Shown: piece after piece, positions 36,099 to 45,435 of the stretch
How the letters are laid out: every line of letters starts with the position of its first letter
Numbering within the stretch: the first letter of the stretch is position 1
NCBI RefSeq assembly: GCF_014695585.1
Contig: NZ_JACJON010000035.1
Span: forward strand, 1 to 64,000
Direction of reading: 5' to 3'
Length of the DNA: 64,000 bases
DNA from: Microcoleus sp. FACHB-831
GTDB taxonomy: Bacteria > Cyanobacteriota > Cyanobacteriia > Cyanobacteriales > FACHB-T130
Translations under genes and position numbers: made by a program
The notes under the pieces: generated by a model
Seen by the model: the letters and a program-made list of their open reading frames with translations, nothing else
What the model was told of the DNA's origin: nothing
The model's database searches: none

Positions 36099-36506
36099 TT
36101 AAAGCTTTTTAGGGGTATTGGTTCCAAACAAGCCAAGTTGTTCAGCTTGAGTGAATGCCTGACCCAAACTCACGCCTTGGTGCGTAGCAATATGCATAAG
36201 CGCGATCGCAGCAGAACGCATAGAATTGTTGCAATGCACTAAAGCTGGTTTTGATAATTCATCAATTTTCTGGAGAACTTGAGCTGCTACTTCATCGTTT
36301 ATTCCCTCAACCTTAATAGGGACATTGATGTAGTACAGTCCTAAAGCTTCAATTTCTTGCTGTTCGTTACTTAGAAAACCTTCCTCATCAGGCGATCGCA
36401 AGTTCACTACCGACTTGAAGCCTTGCTGAGTAATCTGTGGCAACTGATCTGATGTAAGCTGTCCGGCGATCGCCAAATCATCGTTAATCTTCCTGATTGT
36501 CTTCAT
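36099..36506 (-). CDS. TIGR01244-type protein phosphatase/rhodanese-like protein
   Basis: 135 residues, matching the short family related to dual-specificity phosphatases and rhodaneses found in BLH proteins. Start region INDDLAIAGQLTSDQLPQI and NLRSPDEEGFLSNEQQEIEALG are typical. The catalytic loop is VHCNNSMRSA: Cys with Arg at +5 (CX4R), as in this family, rather than the CX5R of classical PTPs. AAAGG lies 7 nt before ATG. Known members are tied to sulfide handling or phosphotyrosine hydrolysis. It lies downstream of a kinase and a CheY-like gene on the same strand. Confidence 0.87.
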   Translation of the reverse strand: MKTIRKINDDLAIAGQLTSDQLPQITQQGFKSVVNLRSPDEEGFLSNEQQEIEALGLYYINVPIKVEGINDEVAAQVLQKIDELSKPALVHCNNSMRSAAIALMHIATHQGVSLGQAFTQAEQLGLFGTNTPKKL

Positions 36507-36640
36507 AAGTGTGCCTTTAACGGTCGTTTAAACAACCAACTCTATTTGCAGAGGCTAAGGAAGCTGGAATGCAACCTTCGTCCTACAGTTCTAGTTGTAG
36601 GGCAACAATTTGAGGAAGTTGTGAGGATATGGGTTTTGTT

Positions 36641-37036
36641 CTACTTTTCCAAGATCCAGCCCAAGGCTTGTGCTATTTGATTAGCTAGTTCTAGAGGATT
36701 GAAAGGTTTGGCGATCGCAGCCTTCATCCCCAACTGAGCATAGCGGCGGCGGTCAGAAGCCTGTACCTTAGCAGTCAGCAAAATCACAGGAATATGCTGG
36801 GTAGCCGGGTTAGCCTGTAACTTCTCAAAAGTAGTCAGCCCATCCATATCCGGCATCATCACATCGAGAAGAATAGCATCCGGTTGCTCAGTCTCCGCCT
36901 TAAGCAAACCTTCCCGACCCGAACCAGCAGTCAGAACTTCCCAGCCTGCTGTCGTCTCCAGACAAATCTGAGCGACTTCCTGAATATACTGTTCGTTATC
37001 AATGACCAAAATTCGTTTGGTTGTCATCGCTGCCAT
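36641..37036 (-). CDS. Single-domain response regulator (CheY-like)
   Basis: 131 residues, one REC domain: acidic pair in [10 protein letters not shown], phospho-Asp in [13 protein letters not shown], switch Thr in VILLTAKVQ and Lys in [10 protein letters not shown]. No output domain, so it acts by binding a partner or as a relay. ATG 37036 overlaps the end of the upstream hybrid kinase by 38 bp; ATG 37027 ([14 protein letters not shown] 8 nt upstream) is the better start by ribosome site. The overlap indicates translational coupling with the ethylene-receptor-type kinase, its likely partner. Confidence 0.92.
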   Translation of the reverse strand: MAAMTTKRILVIDNEQYIQEVAQICLETTAGWEVLTAGSGREGLLKAETEQPDAILLDVMMPDMDGLTTFEKLQANPATQHIPVILLTAKVQASDRRRYAQLGMKAAIAKPFNPLELANQIAQALGWILEK

Positions 37037-40000
37037 CCTGCCTGCATTTCTGGGTCATGCCCTGGAGTATTTCCATCACCCGTTGCTCAAATTCTTGCAT
37101 CGTCACGCGGCTCTTAGTCAAGAACTCCGTCTGTCCCAGCCTGAGACGATTTCGATCTGCATCCTCCAACTCCTGAGCTGAATATATTACCACCGGGACT
37201 TTGTGCAGGCAGTTGTGCTTAGAAAGCCACTCTACAACCGTAAACCCATCTCCATCAGGCAATACCAAGTCCAGAATCAGCAAATCGGGTTTGACTTGCT
37301 GGCTAAGCCGAATTGCCTCCCGTCCAGTCTGAGCATAAAAGGTTTCAATGTCATGACGCTCCAACAAGGTGATAATTACTTGGGCAAGGTTGGTGTCGTC
37401 TTCTACGATAAGTATGCGGGCTGGCTTGTAGGGCGTCGCTAACGCTTGCTTGAGGGAGCCAAATAATGCTCCTTCATCCAGAGGCTTATCTACCCAATTG
37501 ACAAAGCTGCCATCAGGAAGATCGCTCTCTGTTTGAGAGTAGACACTACAGATAACAATAGGAATCTCCTTAGTATCCTCTCGTTCCTTAAGAACCGTCA
37601 TCACTTCCCAGCCATTCATCCCCGGCATCAGCAGATCGAGCAAAATAACATCAGGATGTAACATAGCTGCCTGCTCCACTGCCTCCTGACCCGAAGCCAC
37701 AGTAACCACGCGGTAGTTTTGGTGTTGTAGCATGGATTCCAAGACGGTGCATATTGAGGGGTCATCATCGCAGACTAAGACTAAAGGCTGATTTGAAGCG
37801 ATCGCCTCTGAAGCTGGTTCTTCTAGCAATATAGGTAAGGTGAAATAGAAAGTACTGCCCTCACCCAAGCTACTTTCAAGCCAGATGCGACCTCCATGCT
37901 GTTGCACGATACTGCGACAAATTGCCAAACCCAAACCAGTACCGTCATGGTGGCGCGAATCGGAAGCATCAACCTGTTGAAAGCGCTCAAACACAGTTTC
38001 GAGCTTATCGGCGGGAATGCCTCGCCCTTGGTCTTTCACTTGAAAAGTTATGTAGGGAATTGCGAATTGGGAATTGAGAAGTAGGGATTGGCTAGAGATA
38101 TCATCCCCCAATTCAGCACTTAAGCAAACCACACCGCCCGCAGGAGAAAATTTAATCGCATTACTCAGCAGGTTAGTAAAAGTTTGGATAAGGCGGTCAG
38201 GATCGGCCCACAGCCGTGCGGATACGGGTTCAACAGTAAGATTTACGCCACAACGCTCTGCCATTGCTTGCATAACATTAGCGGCTTCCGTCATTAGCTC
38301 TGCTGCATCGCAATCCTGTTTCGCCATCGTCACCTTACCCGACTCGATGCGCTCAATGTCTAGGATGTCGTTGATTAAGCGTATTAAGCGCTCGGTGCTA
38401 TCGACTGCAATTTCTAAGAGACGCTTACCCCGTTCCGATTCAACACTCAGCAATCCACTGTTGAGCATAACCAGAGAACCATGAATCGAAGTCAAAGGCG
38501 TGCGGAGTTCGTGACTGACAACTGAGACAAACTCATCTTTCATCCGCTCTACCAACCGACGCTCAGTGATATCCTTAAACGTCACAACAGCTCCCACGAT
38601 GACACCTTGTTCTCGAATTGGGGTACTGACGTACTCGACTGGGAAACTCGCACTATTCTTACGCCAAAAGGCTTCATCCGCCACTTGATGAACAGTACCA
38701 TCTCGGAGCGATGCAGCGATGGGAGATGCTTCAAAGGGATATTGTTCCCCGTCAGCTGTTGAGTGGGGCAAGATGAGGGAGATGGACTGACCGATAAGTT
38801 CTGAGACTTGGTATTCCAGCAATCTTACTGCTGCTGGATTAACAAAGGTGATGTTTCCCGCCAAGTCTAATCCGCACAGTCCTTCGCCTACTGAGTTTAA
38901 AATCAGCTCATTTTGGCGGCTTAATCGTTCCATTGCCTTCTGGGCTTGTTTGCGGTCTGTGATGTCCCGCCCTACGGATTGAAATTCAACAAAGCTGCCT
39001 TGCTCGTCAAATATAGCCCGGTTAATCCATTGCATCCAGCGAACTTCTCCAGCAAGTACTACCCGATGCTCAAGAGTCCCTACGGGATTTTCTAATTTTA
39101 AGGAGTCGAGTAGTTGCTTAATTTTTTCCAGATCTTCTGGAAATATGAAATGTTTGTAGCGATCGCCGATAAGTTCTGAGCGCGACTGCCCAAAATAGCG
39201 GCAGTATGCTTCATTAATAAAGGTAAGCGTACCATCTATCTGAAACCGAGCAATGAGTTCCGTCTGATCCTCAACAATGGCACGATAGCGCTCTTGGGAT
39301 TGTTGCAGTGCTGCTTCTGCGTGTTTGCGCTCTTCAAGTTCAATGCGAAGCCGATCGTTGAGGCTCACTAACTCGGCTGTACGCTCTGCTACCCGCATTT
39401 CTAGCTCATTTTTAGCTTTACGCAACTCCTCTTCCGCCTGCTTACGAGCAGTGATGTCGTTACGAATTGCCACATACTGATAGGGTGTTCCTTCAGCATT
39501 TAATACAGGAACGATGGTTGTATCCACCCAGTAAAACGTTCCGTCTTTAGCGCGGTTCTTGACTTCACCTTTCCAGACTCGTTTACTCGTAATGGTCGCC
39601 CACATTTGTTGAAAAAATTCTTGCGGGTGGGAACCGGAATTGATAATGCGGTGGTTTTGTCCTATAAGTTCTTCTCTGGAGTATTTGGAGATATTGCAAA
39701 ACTTATCGTTGACGTAGTTAATAGTTCCATTGCCATCTGCGATCGCTACTATTGAAGATTCGTCTAAGGCAAACTTGATATCTGCCAATTCTTTAAGTGA
39801 CTCTTGCAGTTCCTGTTCTGCACGCTTGCGTGAAATGATTTCATTTATTAATTCCTCGTTAGCTAAAGTAAGTTCAGCAGTACGTTCTTTAACCCTTATT
39901 TCTAATTGATCGTTAGCCTTTTGCAAGCTATCTTCTGCTCGCTGGCGTTCAGCAATCTGATGTAGCAGTTCTTGGTTAGTCGCCTCTATCTGCGTCGGAC

Positions 40001-40379
40001 TGGGAAGAGCAAGGGCTTGAGGGACTAAGGACACCAGCTCAATCGCTGTATACACAGACGCGATCGCAGTTATGGCTTTGATAGACCCTGACAACCAATA
40101 AATCGGATGCCAAAGCGTCCAAATTTCCATTAAATGTGTAGTACCGCAGGCAATAATAAAAGTGCCAAACAACCAAAATATCCAGTGGAAGGGCACATCA
40201 ACGCGCTTGCGAACAAAATAGAGTAGGGTTAGTGGGATTGAGTAATATGCAAGCGCGATCAGAGCATCGGAGATGATATGCAGCCCTACTAACTCTGGCT
40301 TCCAGAGGTAGCAATGTCCGTGAGGGATAAAGAAATCGGAAGCAAAAAGATTCTTAAAAAAATCAACCACAAAACTCAC
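36999..40379 (-). CDS. Ethylene-receptor-type (ETR1-like) hybrid histidine kinase
   Basis: 1126 residues. Residues 30-118 form three membrane helices of the ethylene-binding domain: Asp38 in [15 protein letters not shown] and the copper ligands Cys78 and His82 in ACGTTHL, equivalent to ETR1 Cys65 and His69. A coiled coil (130-195) with ERTAEL repeats, three PAS domains (about 200-610), HisKA ([17 protein letters not shown]), HATPase ([13 protein letters not shown]) and two REC domains ([11 protein letters not shown] and [12 protein letters not shown]) follow. Known: Synechocystis Etr1 binds ethylene and controls phototaxis and pilus genes. All key residues appear intact. A CheY-like gene overlaps its end. 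Confidence 0.94.
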   Translation of the reverse strand: MSFVVDFFKNLFASDFFIPHGHCYLWKPELVGLHIISDALIALAYYSIPLTLLYFVRKRVDVPFHWIFWLFGTFIIACGTTHLMEIWTLWHPIYWLSGSIKAITAIASVYTAIELVSLVPQALALPSPTQIEATNQELLHQIAERQRAEDSLQKANDQLEIRVKERTAELTLANEELINEIISRKRAEQELQESLKELADIKFALDESSIVAIADGNGTINYVNDKFCNISKYSREELIGQNHRIINSGSHPQEFFQQMWATITSKRVWKGEVKNRAKDGTFYWVDTTIVPVLNAEGTPYQYVAIRNDITARKQAEEELRKAKNELEMRVAERTAELVSLNDRLRIELEERKHAEAALQQSQERYRAIVEDQTELIARFQIDGTLTFINEAYCRYFGQSRSELIGDRYKHFIFPEDLEKIKQLLDSLKLENPVGTLEHRVVLAGEVRWMQWINRAIFDEQGSFVEFQSVGRDITDRKQAQKAMERLSRQNELILNSVGEGLCGLDLAGNITFVNPAAVRLLEYQVSELIGQSISLILPHSTADGEQYPFEASPIAASLRDGTVHQVADEAFWRKNSASFPVEYVSTPIREQGVIVGAVVTFKDITERRLVERMKDEFVSVVSHELRTPLTSIHGSLVMLNSGLLSVESERGKRLLEIAVDSTERLIRLINDILDIERIESGKVTMAKQDCDAAELMTEAANVMQAMAERCGVNLTVEPVSARLWADPDRLIQTFTNLLSNAIKFSPAGGVVCLSAELGDDISSQSLLLNSQFAIPYITFQVKDQGRGIPADKLETVFERFQQVDASDSRHHDGTGLGLAICRSIVQQHGGRIWLESSLGEGSTFYFTLPILLEEPASEAIASNQPLVLVCDDDPSICTVLESMLQHQNYRVVTVASGQEAVEQAAMLHPDVILLDLLMPGMNGWEVMTVLKEREDTKEIPIVICSVYSQTESDLPDGSFVNWVDKPLDEGALFGSLKQALATPYKPARILIVEDDTNLAQVIITLLERHDIETFYAQTGREAIRLSQQVKPDLLILDLVLPDGDGFTVVEWLSKHNCLHKVPVVIYSAQELEDADRNRLRLGQTEFLTKSRVTMQEFEQRVMEILQGMTQKCRQDGSDDNQTNFGH

Positions 40380-40502
40380 CTTTTTTTATACTAAATACTG
40401 CTCTGAGTACATTGTTGCGCTAGTGTGTTAGCGCCTAATATATAGGCGTAAGTGTGGAGTCTAACGTTCGTGTTAGACCTCACACGGTTGTAAGAACAAT
40501 TT

Positions 40503-41399
40503 TTATCGTAGCTCTATACTCGCTTTCTGTAGAGCATCGTCTATAGGATGGTATCGCCAGAAAATTTTAGCTATCTTATAGGCAAAGGAAGTTTGTTGAA
40601 TATAAAACTTCCTTTCTGAATTTGATCTTTCAATTTTAGGCAAAGGAATTAGATACCGACCACCATCACAGCTTACAAACCTTTCTTTATGAATAATTGT
40701 CTCGAAATATCTAAGTTCAACTTCAAAGCTATGAGCGCTAGTATCAGGAAAGCAAGCTGACCACGGTTCAGGAGCAAAAGGCTCGTTAATCTGCTTATCT
40801 TGACGAACTGTAAACTCTGGAAACTGCTTATGATAAAGTTGGGTATCCTCATTAATGCTTCCCCAATCTTTAAAATCATTTAACAGTAGCTTCATTCTCT
40901 CTAAAGGCGGCAGTAATAATCCAAAGCGTTCACGCCACATTAATTCAATTTGTGCTTCAGATGCTGACCCTTTAAGCGGAGTATTCGTATCACTTAGGCG
41001 CGTATAAATAACTCCTGCACGTATTGTTTTGCCTTGATAAGTTTTATCTTCAACGAGAAAGAAAGGTTTATCTGGTCGGTTTTTAATGATTAAAATATCA
41101 ATTTCAAGGCTAGATTGATATTTGATAGTTTGAAGGCTGATGGTGGGAATGCGATTAAAATTGCTTTGACTAAGAAAGTCTTGAATATCAGCGTTCTCCT
41201 TGCGCTTAGAATCAGATTGCACACCTACGATAGTCTTATCATCTGCAACACCAAAAACTAGATACCTATCTCCTTCTACATACGAATTCGCAAAACAGAT
41301 AATGTCGTGAAGCAGGTCAATTTTGTTCTCATGGAACTCACGCTTGAAGTCAAGACTTTCAGATTCTGCTTGACTTAGTAGATCCTCTAGATTAACCAC
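40503..41399 (-). CDS. AlbA_2/Schlafen-type ATP-binding domain protein
   Basis: 298 residues. The N-terminal 150 carry the AlbA_2 (divergent AAA_4) pattern: ESLDFKREFHENKIDLLHDI, ICFANSYVEGDRYLVFGVADD and IVGVQ. The C-terminal half (about 160-298) is unrecognised, with LLNDFKDWGSINEDTQLYHK and FKYETIIH-like segments. Known: the domain occurs in bacterial regulators and in some defence genes and resembles Schlafen nucleases; function here is open. GTG start at 41399 is supported by AGAGGA 4 nt upstream. It lies upstream of the ethylene-receptor kinase on the same strand with a 120-bp gap. Confidence 0.83.
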   Translation of the reverse strand: MVNLEDLLSQAESESLDFKREFHENKIDLLHDIICFANSYVEGDRYLVFGVADDKTIVGVQSDSKRKENADIQDFLSQSNFNRIPTISLQTIKYQSSLEIDILIIKNRPDKPFFLVEDKTYQGKTIRAGVIYTRLSDTNTPLKGSASEAQIELMWRERFGLLLPPLERMKLLLNDFKDWGSINEDTQLYHKQFPEFTVRQDKQINEPFAPEPWSACFPDTSAHSFEVELRYFETIIHKERFVSCDGGRYLIPLPKIERSNSERKFYIQQTSFAYKIAKIFWRYHPIDDALQKASIELR

Positions 41400-41554
41400 A
41401 ACATCCTCTTAAATAACGAGCTAGACGACGGTTCTCACTACTTGAGTTTCCTGAGCGATCGCACCATAAGCAGCAGGCGTGTTCATAATTGCTTAGATTT
41501 TGTCTAAGACCCACATTCTAAATTTGTTTCAACTCGAAGCTTTGCCTACTAACT

Positions 41555-43909
41555 TCATATTGATTCGCACCTTAACACGCGATCGCGCCCAACTGTTTTG
41601 GCTTGATAAAGTGCGGCGTCTGCCGATCGATACAAAGATTGCACTTCAGTACCATCTTCAGGATACTGCGCTACACCCGCGCTGAACGTTACCCGAAACT
41701 TGGTATGGTCGGTGGCAGTAAATTCCTCTAAGTGCAGAGTTTCTAGCACATCCATCAATCTTTGTTGCCCATCAAATTTTGTCATTCCGTACATACCAAT
41801 GACAAATTCATCTCCACCCCAACGCGATACAACATCTTCCCCGCGAAGCGATCGCGAAGCGCTGCTGCGAAGCGCAGATCGCAACAGCAGTTCTCCCACT
41901 CGGCGTAACACCGCATCTCCCGTCGCATGACCGTAGCGCTCGTTAATTTCCTTAAAACGATCCAAATCTAGGATAGCGAGGCATAGAGGTTGAGCTTGAT
42001 GTTGAGCCTTGCTCAGGAACTTATCTAAGTCTTGGGTTGACTTGCGACGGTTGGACACTCGCGTAAGCGGGTCTGTTTCTGCTAGACTCCGCAGGAGCTT
42101 GATTCTCTCCAGGCGGTTGATAATCCGCGTGACCAATTCTGGCCCAACAATCGGCTTGCTCACAAAGTCATCAGCACCTATAGAAAACACCTGATTCACG
42201 GTATCGGCATCGGTGTAAGCGGTCAGAAACAAAATTGGCAATCCCCCCCACTGGCAATCGTTACGCACCACCCGGCACAGTTCTACGCCGCTTACTTGGG
42301 GCATCTTGATATCCAAAATCAGTAGATCTGGCTGAGTAGCTTCCAGAGTTTCCCAAAACCGCTGTGGGTCATCAAGCGTCGTTACCTTAATACCCCAAGG
42401 CTCAAGTAATCTCCGCAGAGTAGCAAGAATCTGCGGATCGTCATCCACAACCATCACCCTCGCTTGGGTTGAGCTTACCTGTTGCAGCACCTCACTAACT
42501 GCCTCTAGCACTTGAGCGGGTGATACTGTTTTCTGTAGAAAGGCACGTCCGCCCAACCGAGCAGCTTCTATCCGAGTCGTTAAACTATCTTCGGTTGTGA
42601 AGACTAAAACGGGTACGGGTGGTGTCTGCTTGCTTAGTTCTGCTAGTAGCGTCAAGCTATCTTCAGTGGTTCTGGAAACCGAGAGGTCAAGCAGCACGAC
42701 ATTAGGATGTTTCTGAGCGATCGCCTTTCTAGCTTCAGATAAATTCGTCGCTATTTCTGCGCGTATTCCTTGAATATCCGCTGCGTTAACTAATTCGAGG
42801 GTAAGAGCGCGATCGCCATCGACCACCAATAATAAAGGTCGTTCATCCTTATGCGTCTCCGTCGTGGAAACATATTTTTCTGGAGGAAGCTCGATTTCTT
42901 GGCGCAACGCTCCCACCAGTTTACGGAGTTGTTTGACCTCTTTTTGGCTAAATTCATTTTGAAATAAGCGTTCAATCTTGCGAGCTAACTGCGAACCTTT
43001 AGTAAAACCAAAAGTGCCCAATCCGCCAGCCAAGGTATGAGCTTCGCTTTCGGCGCGATCGCGTAATTCCCGATCCAGTGTCTCGTTCGACAGCGCGGTA
43101 GTAGCTTGCTCAATGACCGATACTTGCTCGCTAATCTTGCCCTTAAATCGCTCCCAGATCCCAGCTAACGCCGAGAGCGTCTGCTGCCGAGTTTTCTCGG
43201 TTGTCTCTGGAGAAGTTGGCGGCAATTCAATAACTTCTAAGGGTTTTAAGCGATAACCAATCCCATAAACCGTCTCAATTAGGTCGGTCGGAGCGCCCGC
43301 TGCTTTCAACTTCTGCCGCAAACCCTTAATGTGAGTTCTAACCGCTTCCTCTCCAGGAGTTTCCTCATACGACCACAGGTGTTCGAGAATCATCCCGCAG
43401 CTAAACACGCGGCGATTGTTTCTTAGAAGGAGTTCCAAGAGAGAATACTCCTTTGGCGTCACCTGTATAGGGCGCGTTCCATAACTGACTTCACAGCTAG
43501 TAGGATCGAGCCGCAACTCTCCCCACTCCAGCACAGGTAGCGAAGTCGAACTACCCCGGCGCAATAATGCCCGAACGCGAGCCACCAATTCTTCTGGCTC
43601 AAAGGGTTTGACTACATAATCGTCTGCACCTGCATCTAACCCAACAACTTTATCGTGGCTGCTGTCTCGGCCAGTCAGCAATAGAATCGGCATTTGATAG
43701 CCAGATTGTCGCAGTCGCTGGCAAAGGCTTATACCATCTAGCTTGGGTAATACAACATCAAGCATTACCAAGTCATACGCAAAGGCTTCCACTAGCGCCC
43801 AACCCGCTTGACCATCGGTTGCGACTTCAACAGCATAGTTTTGGTTGGATAGGACTGTAACGAGCGCTTTGGCAGCCAACTCGTCATCCTCTACGATGAG
43901 AATCCTCAT
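41555..43909 (-). CDS. OmpR-type REC-wHTH-Hpt-REC-REC-GGDEF regulator
   Basis: 784 residues. Order: REC (MLDVVLPKLDG, about 1-120), OmpR winged helix (about 130-225, RPIQVTPKEYSLLELLLRN), Hpt with AHTLAGGLGTFGF (about 255-340), REC (about 355-475, VVLLDLSVSRTTED), REC (about 480-605, LLILDIKMPQVSG) and GGDEF (about 615-784) with an intact RWGGDEF active site. It can receive phosphate, pass it through Hpt, bind DNA and make c-di-GMP. The stacked layout is seen in cyanobacterial regulators. The second REC lacks the usual MP after its Asp. It lies at the head of the minus-strand island. Confidence 0.93.
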   Translation of the reverse strand: MRILIVEDDELAAKALVTVLSNQNYAVEVATDGQAGWALVEAFAYDLVMLDVVLPKLDGISLCQRLRQSGYQMPILLLTGRDSSHDKVVGLDAGADDYVVKPFEPEELVARVRALLRRGSSTSLPVLEWGELRLDPTSCEVSYGTRPIQVTPKEYSLLELLLRNNRRVFSCGMILEHLWSYEETPGEEAVRTHIKGLRQKLKAAGAPTDLIETVYGIGYRLKPLEVIELPPTSPETTEKTRQQTLSALAGIWERFKGKISEQVSVIEQATTALSNETLDRELRDRAESEAHTLAGGLGTFGFTKGSQLARKIERLFQNEFSQKEVKQLRKLVGALRQEIELPPEKYVSTTETHKDERPLLLVVDGDRALTLELVNAADIQGIRAEIATNLSEARKAIAQKHPNVVLLDLSVSRTTEDSLTLLAELSKQTPPVPVLVFTTEDSLTTRIEAARLGGRAFLQKTVSPAQVLEAVSEVLQQVSSTQARVMVVDDDPQILATLRRLLEPWGIKVTTLDDPQRFWETLEATQPDLLILDIKMPQVSGVELCRVVRNDCQWGGLPILFLTAYTDADTVNQVFSIGADDFVSKPIVGPELVTRIINRLERIKLLRSLAETDPLTRVSNRRKSTQDLDKFLSKAQHQAQPLCLAILDLDRFKEINERYGHATGDAVLRRVGELLLRSALRSSASRSLRGEDVVSRWGGDEFVIGMYGMTKFDGQQRLMDVLETLHLEEFTATDHTKFRVTFSAGVAQYPEDGTEVQSLYRSADAALYQAKTVGRDRVLRCESI

Positions 43910-44215
43910 GGTGGATAGCTTATTGAGCGATTATCAGGATTTATGTGTTAAATATTTGACGGGCTAACAAGCAGGCTAAATAGGAAAGTCGATCGGAACC
44001 CCTAACCCGAACACCCTTTTGAAATAGGGTAGCTTATGTAAGCTGGCCTGTGGAAATTGCTCGGCTTTCTTAGGTTGCCTTGCTGAAGTGGTGGATTTTA
44101 AAGCGAACCTGTGGAAGTCAAGTAAATAATTTAGAAATTGCCAGTTTCTGGGCGGGCTGAAATGGTTGCAAAGCTTGGAGATAAACTCCAAATATAAACA
44201 AACTTGGCGATACTA
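43910..44215. other. Divergent promoter region, no gene seen
   Basis: 306 bp between the starts of the GGDEF regulator (minus) and the FAD monooxygenase (plus). A 71-codon minus-strand frame here has no ribosome site or recognisable protein character. Both promoters should lie here. Confidence 0.5.
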
Positions 44216-45415
44216 ATGACTCAGGTTGTAATTGTTGGGGCTGGGCCTGCGGGGGCAACGCTTGCACTAATTCTCGTGCAACGCGGGATTGCGGTCAAAC
44301 TGGTTGAAGCATCCCGCACCTTCGGGCGAGTATTTCGCGGTGAAGGACTAATGCCAAGCGGACTGGATGCGCTTAAACAAATGGGATTATCATCTTTGCT
44401 CGAACGCATACCCCATCGAGCTTTGGATGCCTGGGAATTTACGGTCGAAAACCGATTTTTATTTAGAGTGGATGAACCAATCGAATCGGGGGGTCAGCCT
44501 TGTACTCTTGTTTCACAGCCAGCCCTTCTTCAAGCGTTGATCGATGAGGCAAGCGTTTACGCCAATTTTGAATTTGTGCAGGGTAATACCGTGCAAGATT
44601 TGCTGTGGAGCGATCGCCGGGTTGTTGGCGTGAAGCTGGGCGATGGTCGAGAACTGGCTGCCACTCTCGTCATTGGAGCAGATGGCCGTAACTCAACTGT
44701 TCGTCAGCGAGCCAACTTATCCCTAGAACAACAATCCCATAACTTTGACATTCTTTGGTTCAAATTGGCAGATAGTCCCAAGTTTGAGTCCGAAAATGTC
44801 TTTTATTCCATTCTTCAAGATCGCCACGCCTTCGGACTGTTTCAAAGTTCCGAGGGAAATCTTCAGATAGGTTGGGCGCTGCATGAAGACGATTCGAGCG
44901 ACTGGAAGCAAGTCAATTGGCCTGAAATGTTGGCGTCTAATTCACCCCCTTGGTTGGCCGAACATATCCGCACCCATGCAGACACGATTGAGCGACCCGT
45001 GTTGTTGTCTGTTGTGGTTGGTAGATGCCCTTCGTGGTGGACATCAGGCTTACTCCTCTTGGGCGATGCGGCTCATCCGATGTCGCCAATTCGCGCTCAA
45101 GGTATCAACATGGCGTTCCGGGATGTCATTGTTGCAGCAAATAATTTAGTCCCCCTATTGCGAGAGGGGGTAGGAGATGCAGCGATAGACGTTGTGTTGC
45201 CAAAGATTCAAGCAGAGCGATCGCCGGAAATTATTCGAGTACAGCAGCTTCAGAGTCAAGAAGCGGCTCAGGCGGAACTATTAGGTAAAAGTGCTTTACT
45301 CAGATGGGGGGCGAGTCAGCTAGCTCCTTTAGTTCGTCAACCTATTCGCCAGTCTTGGTTGCATCGACAGCGCCAGTTGCGTCAAGGAGTAACGCCGATT
45401 AAGTTAACAGTCTAA
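44216..45415 (+). CDS. FAD-dependent monooxygenase
   Basis: 399 residues from ATG 44216 (a TTG four codons earlier is less likely). The dinucleotide-binding motif VIVGAGPAGATLALIL opens the protein; DG motif LVIGADGRNSTVR is near 155-167 and the second FAD motif LLLGDAAHPMSPIRAQGINM near 285-305. This is the group A flavoprotein hydroxylase/geranylgeranyl-reductase-like layout. Substrate unknown; related cyanobacterial proteins act on aromatic or isoprenoid compounds. It is convergent with the membrane hydrolase gene, 20 bp apart. Confidence 0.88.
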   Translation: MTQVVIVGAGPAGATLALILVQRGIAVKLVEASRTFGRVFRGEGLMPSGLDALKQMGLSSLLERIPHRALDAWEFTVENRFLFRVDEPIESGGQPCTLVSQPALLQALIDEASVYANFEFVQGNTVQDLLWSDRRVVGVKLGDGRELAATLVIGADGRNSTVRQRANLSLEQQSHNFDILWFKLADSPKFESENVFYSILQDRHAFGLFQSSEGNLQIGWALHEDDSSDWKQVNWPEMLASNSPPWLAEHIRTHADTIERPVLLSVVVGRCPSWWTSGLLLLGDAAHPMSPIRAQGINMAFRDVIVAANNLVPLLREGVGDAAIDVVLPKIQAERSPEIIRVQQLQSQEAAQAELLGKSALLRWGASQLAPLVRQPIRQSWLHRQRQLRQGVTPIKLTV

Positions 45416-45435
45416 TTTGGTTATTTTTTGGCTCA

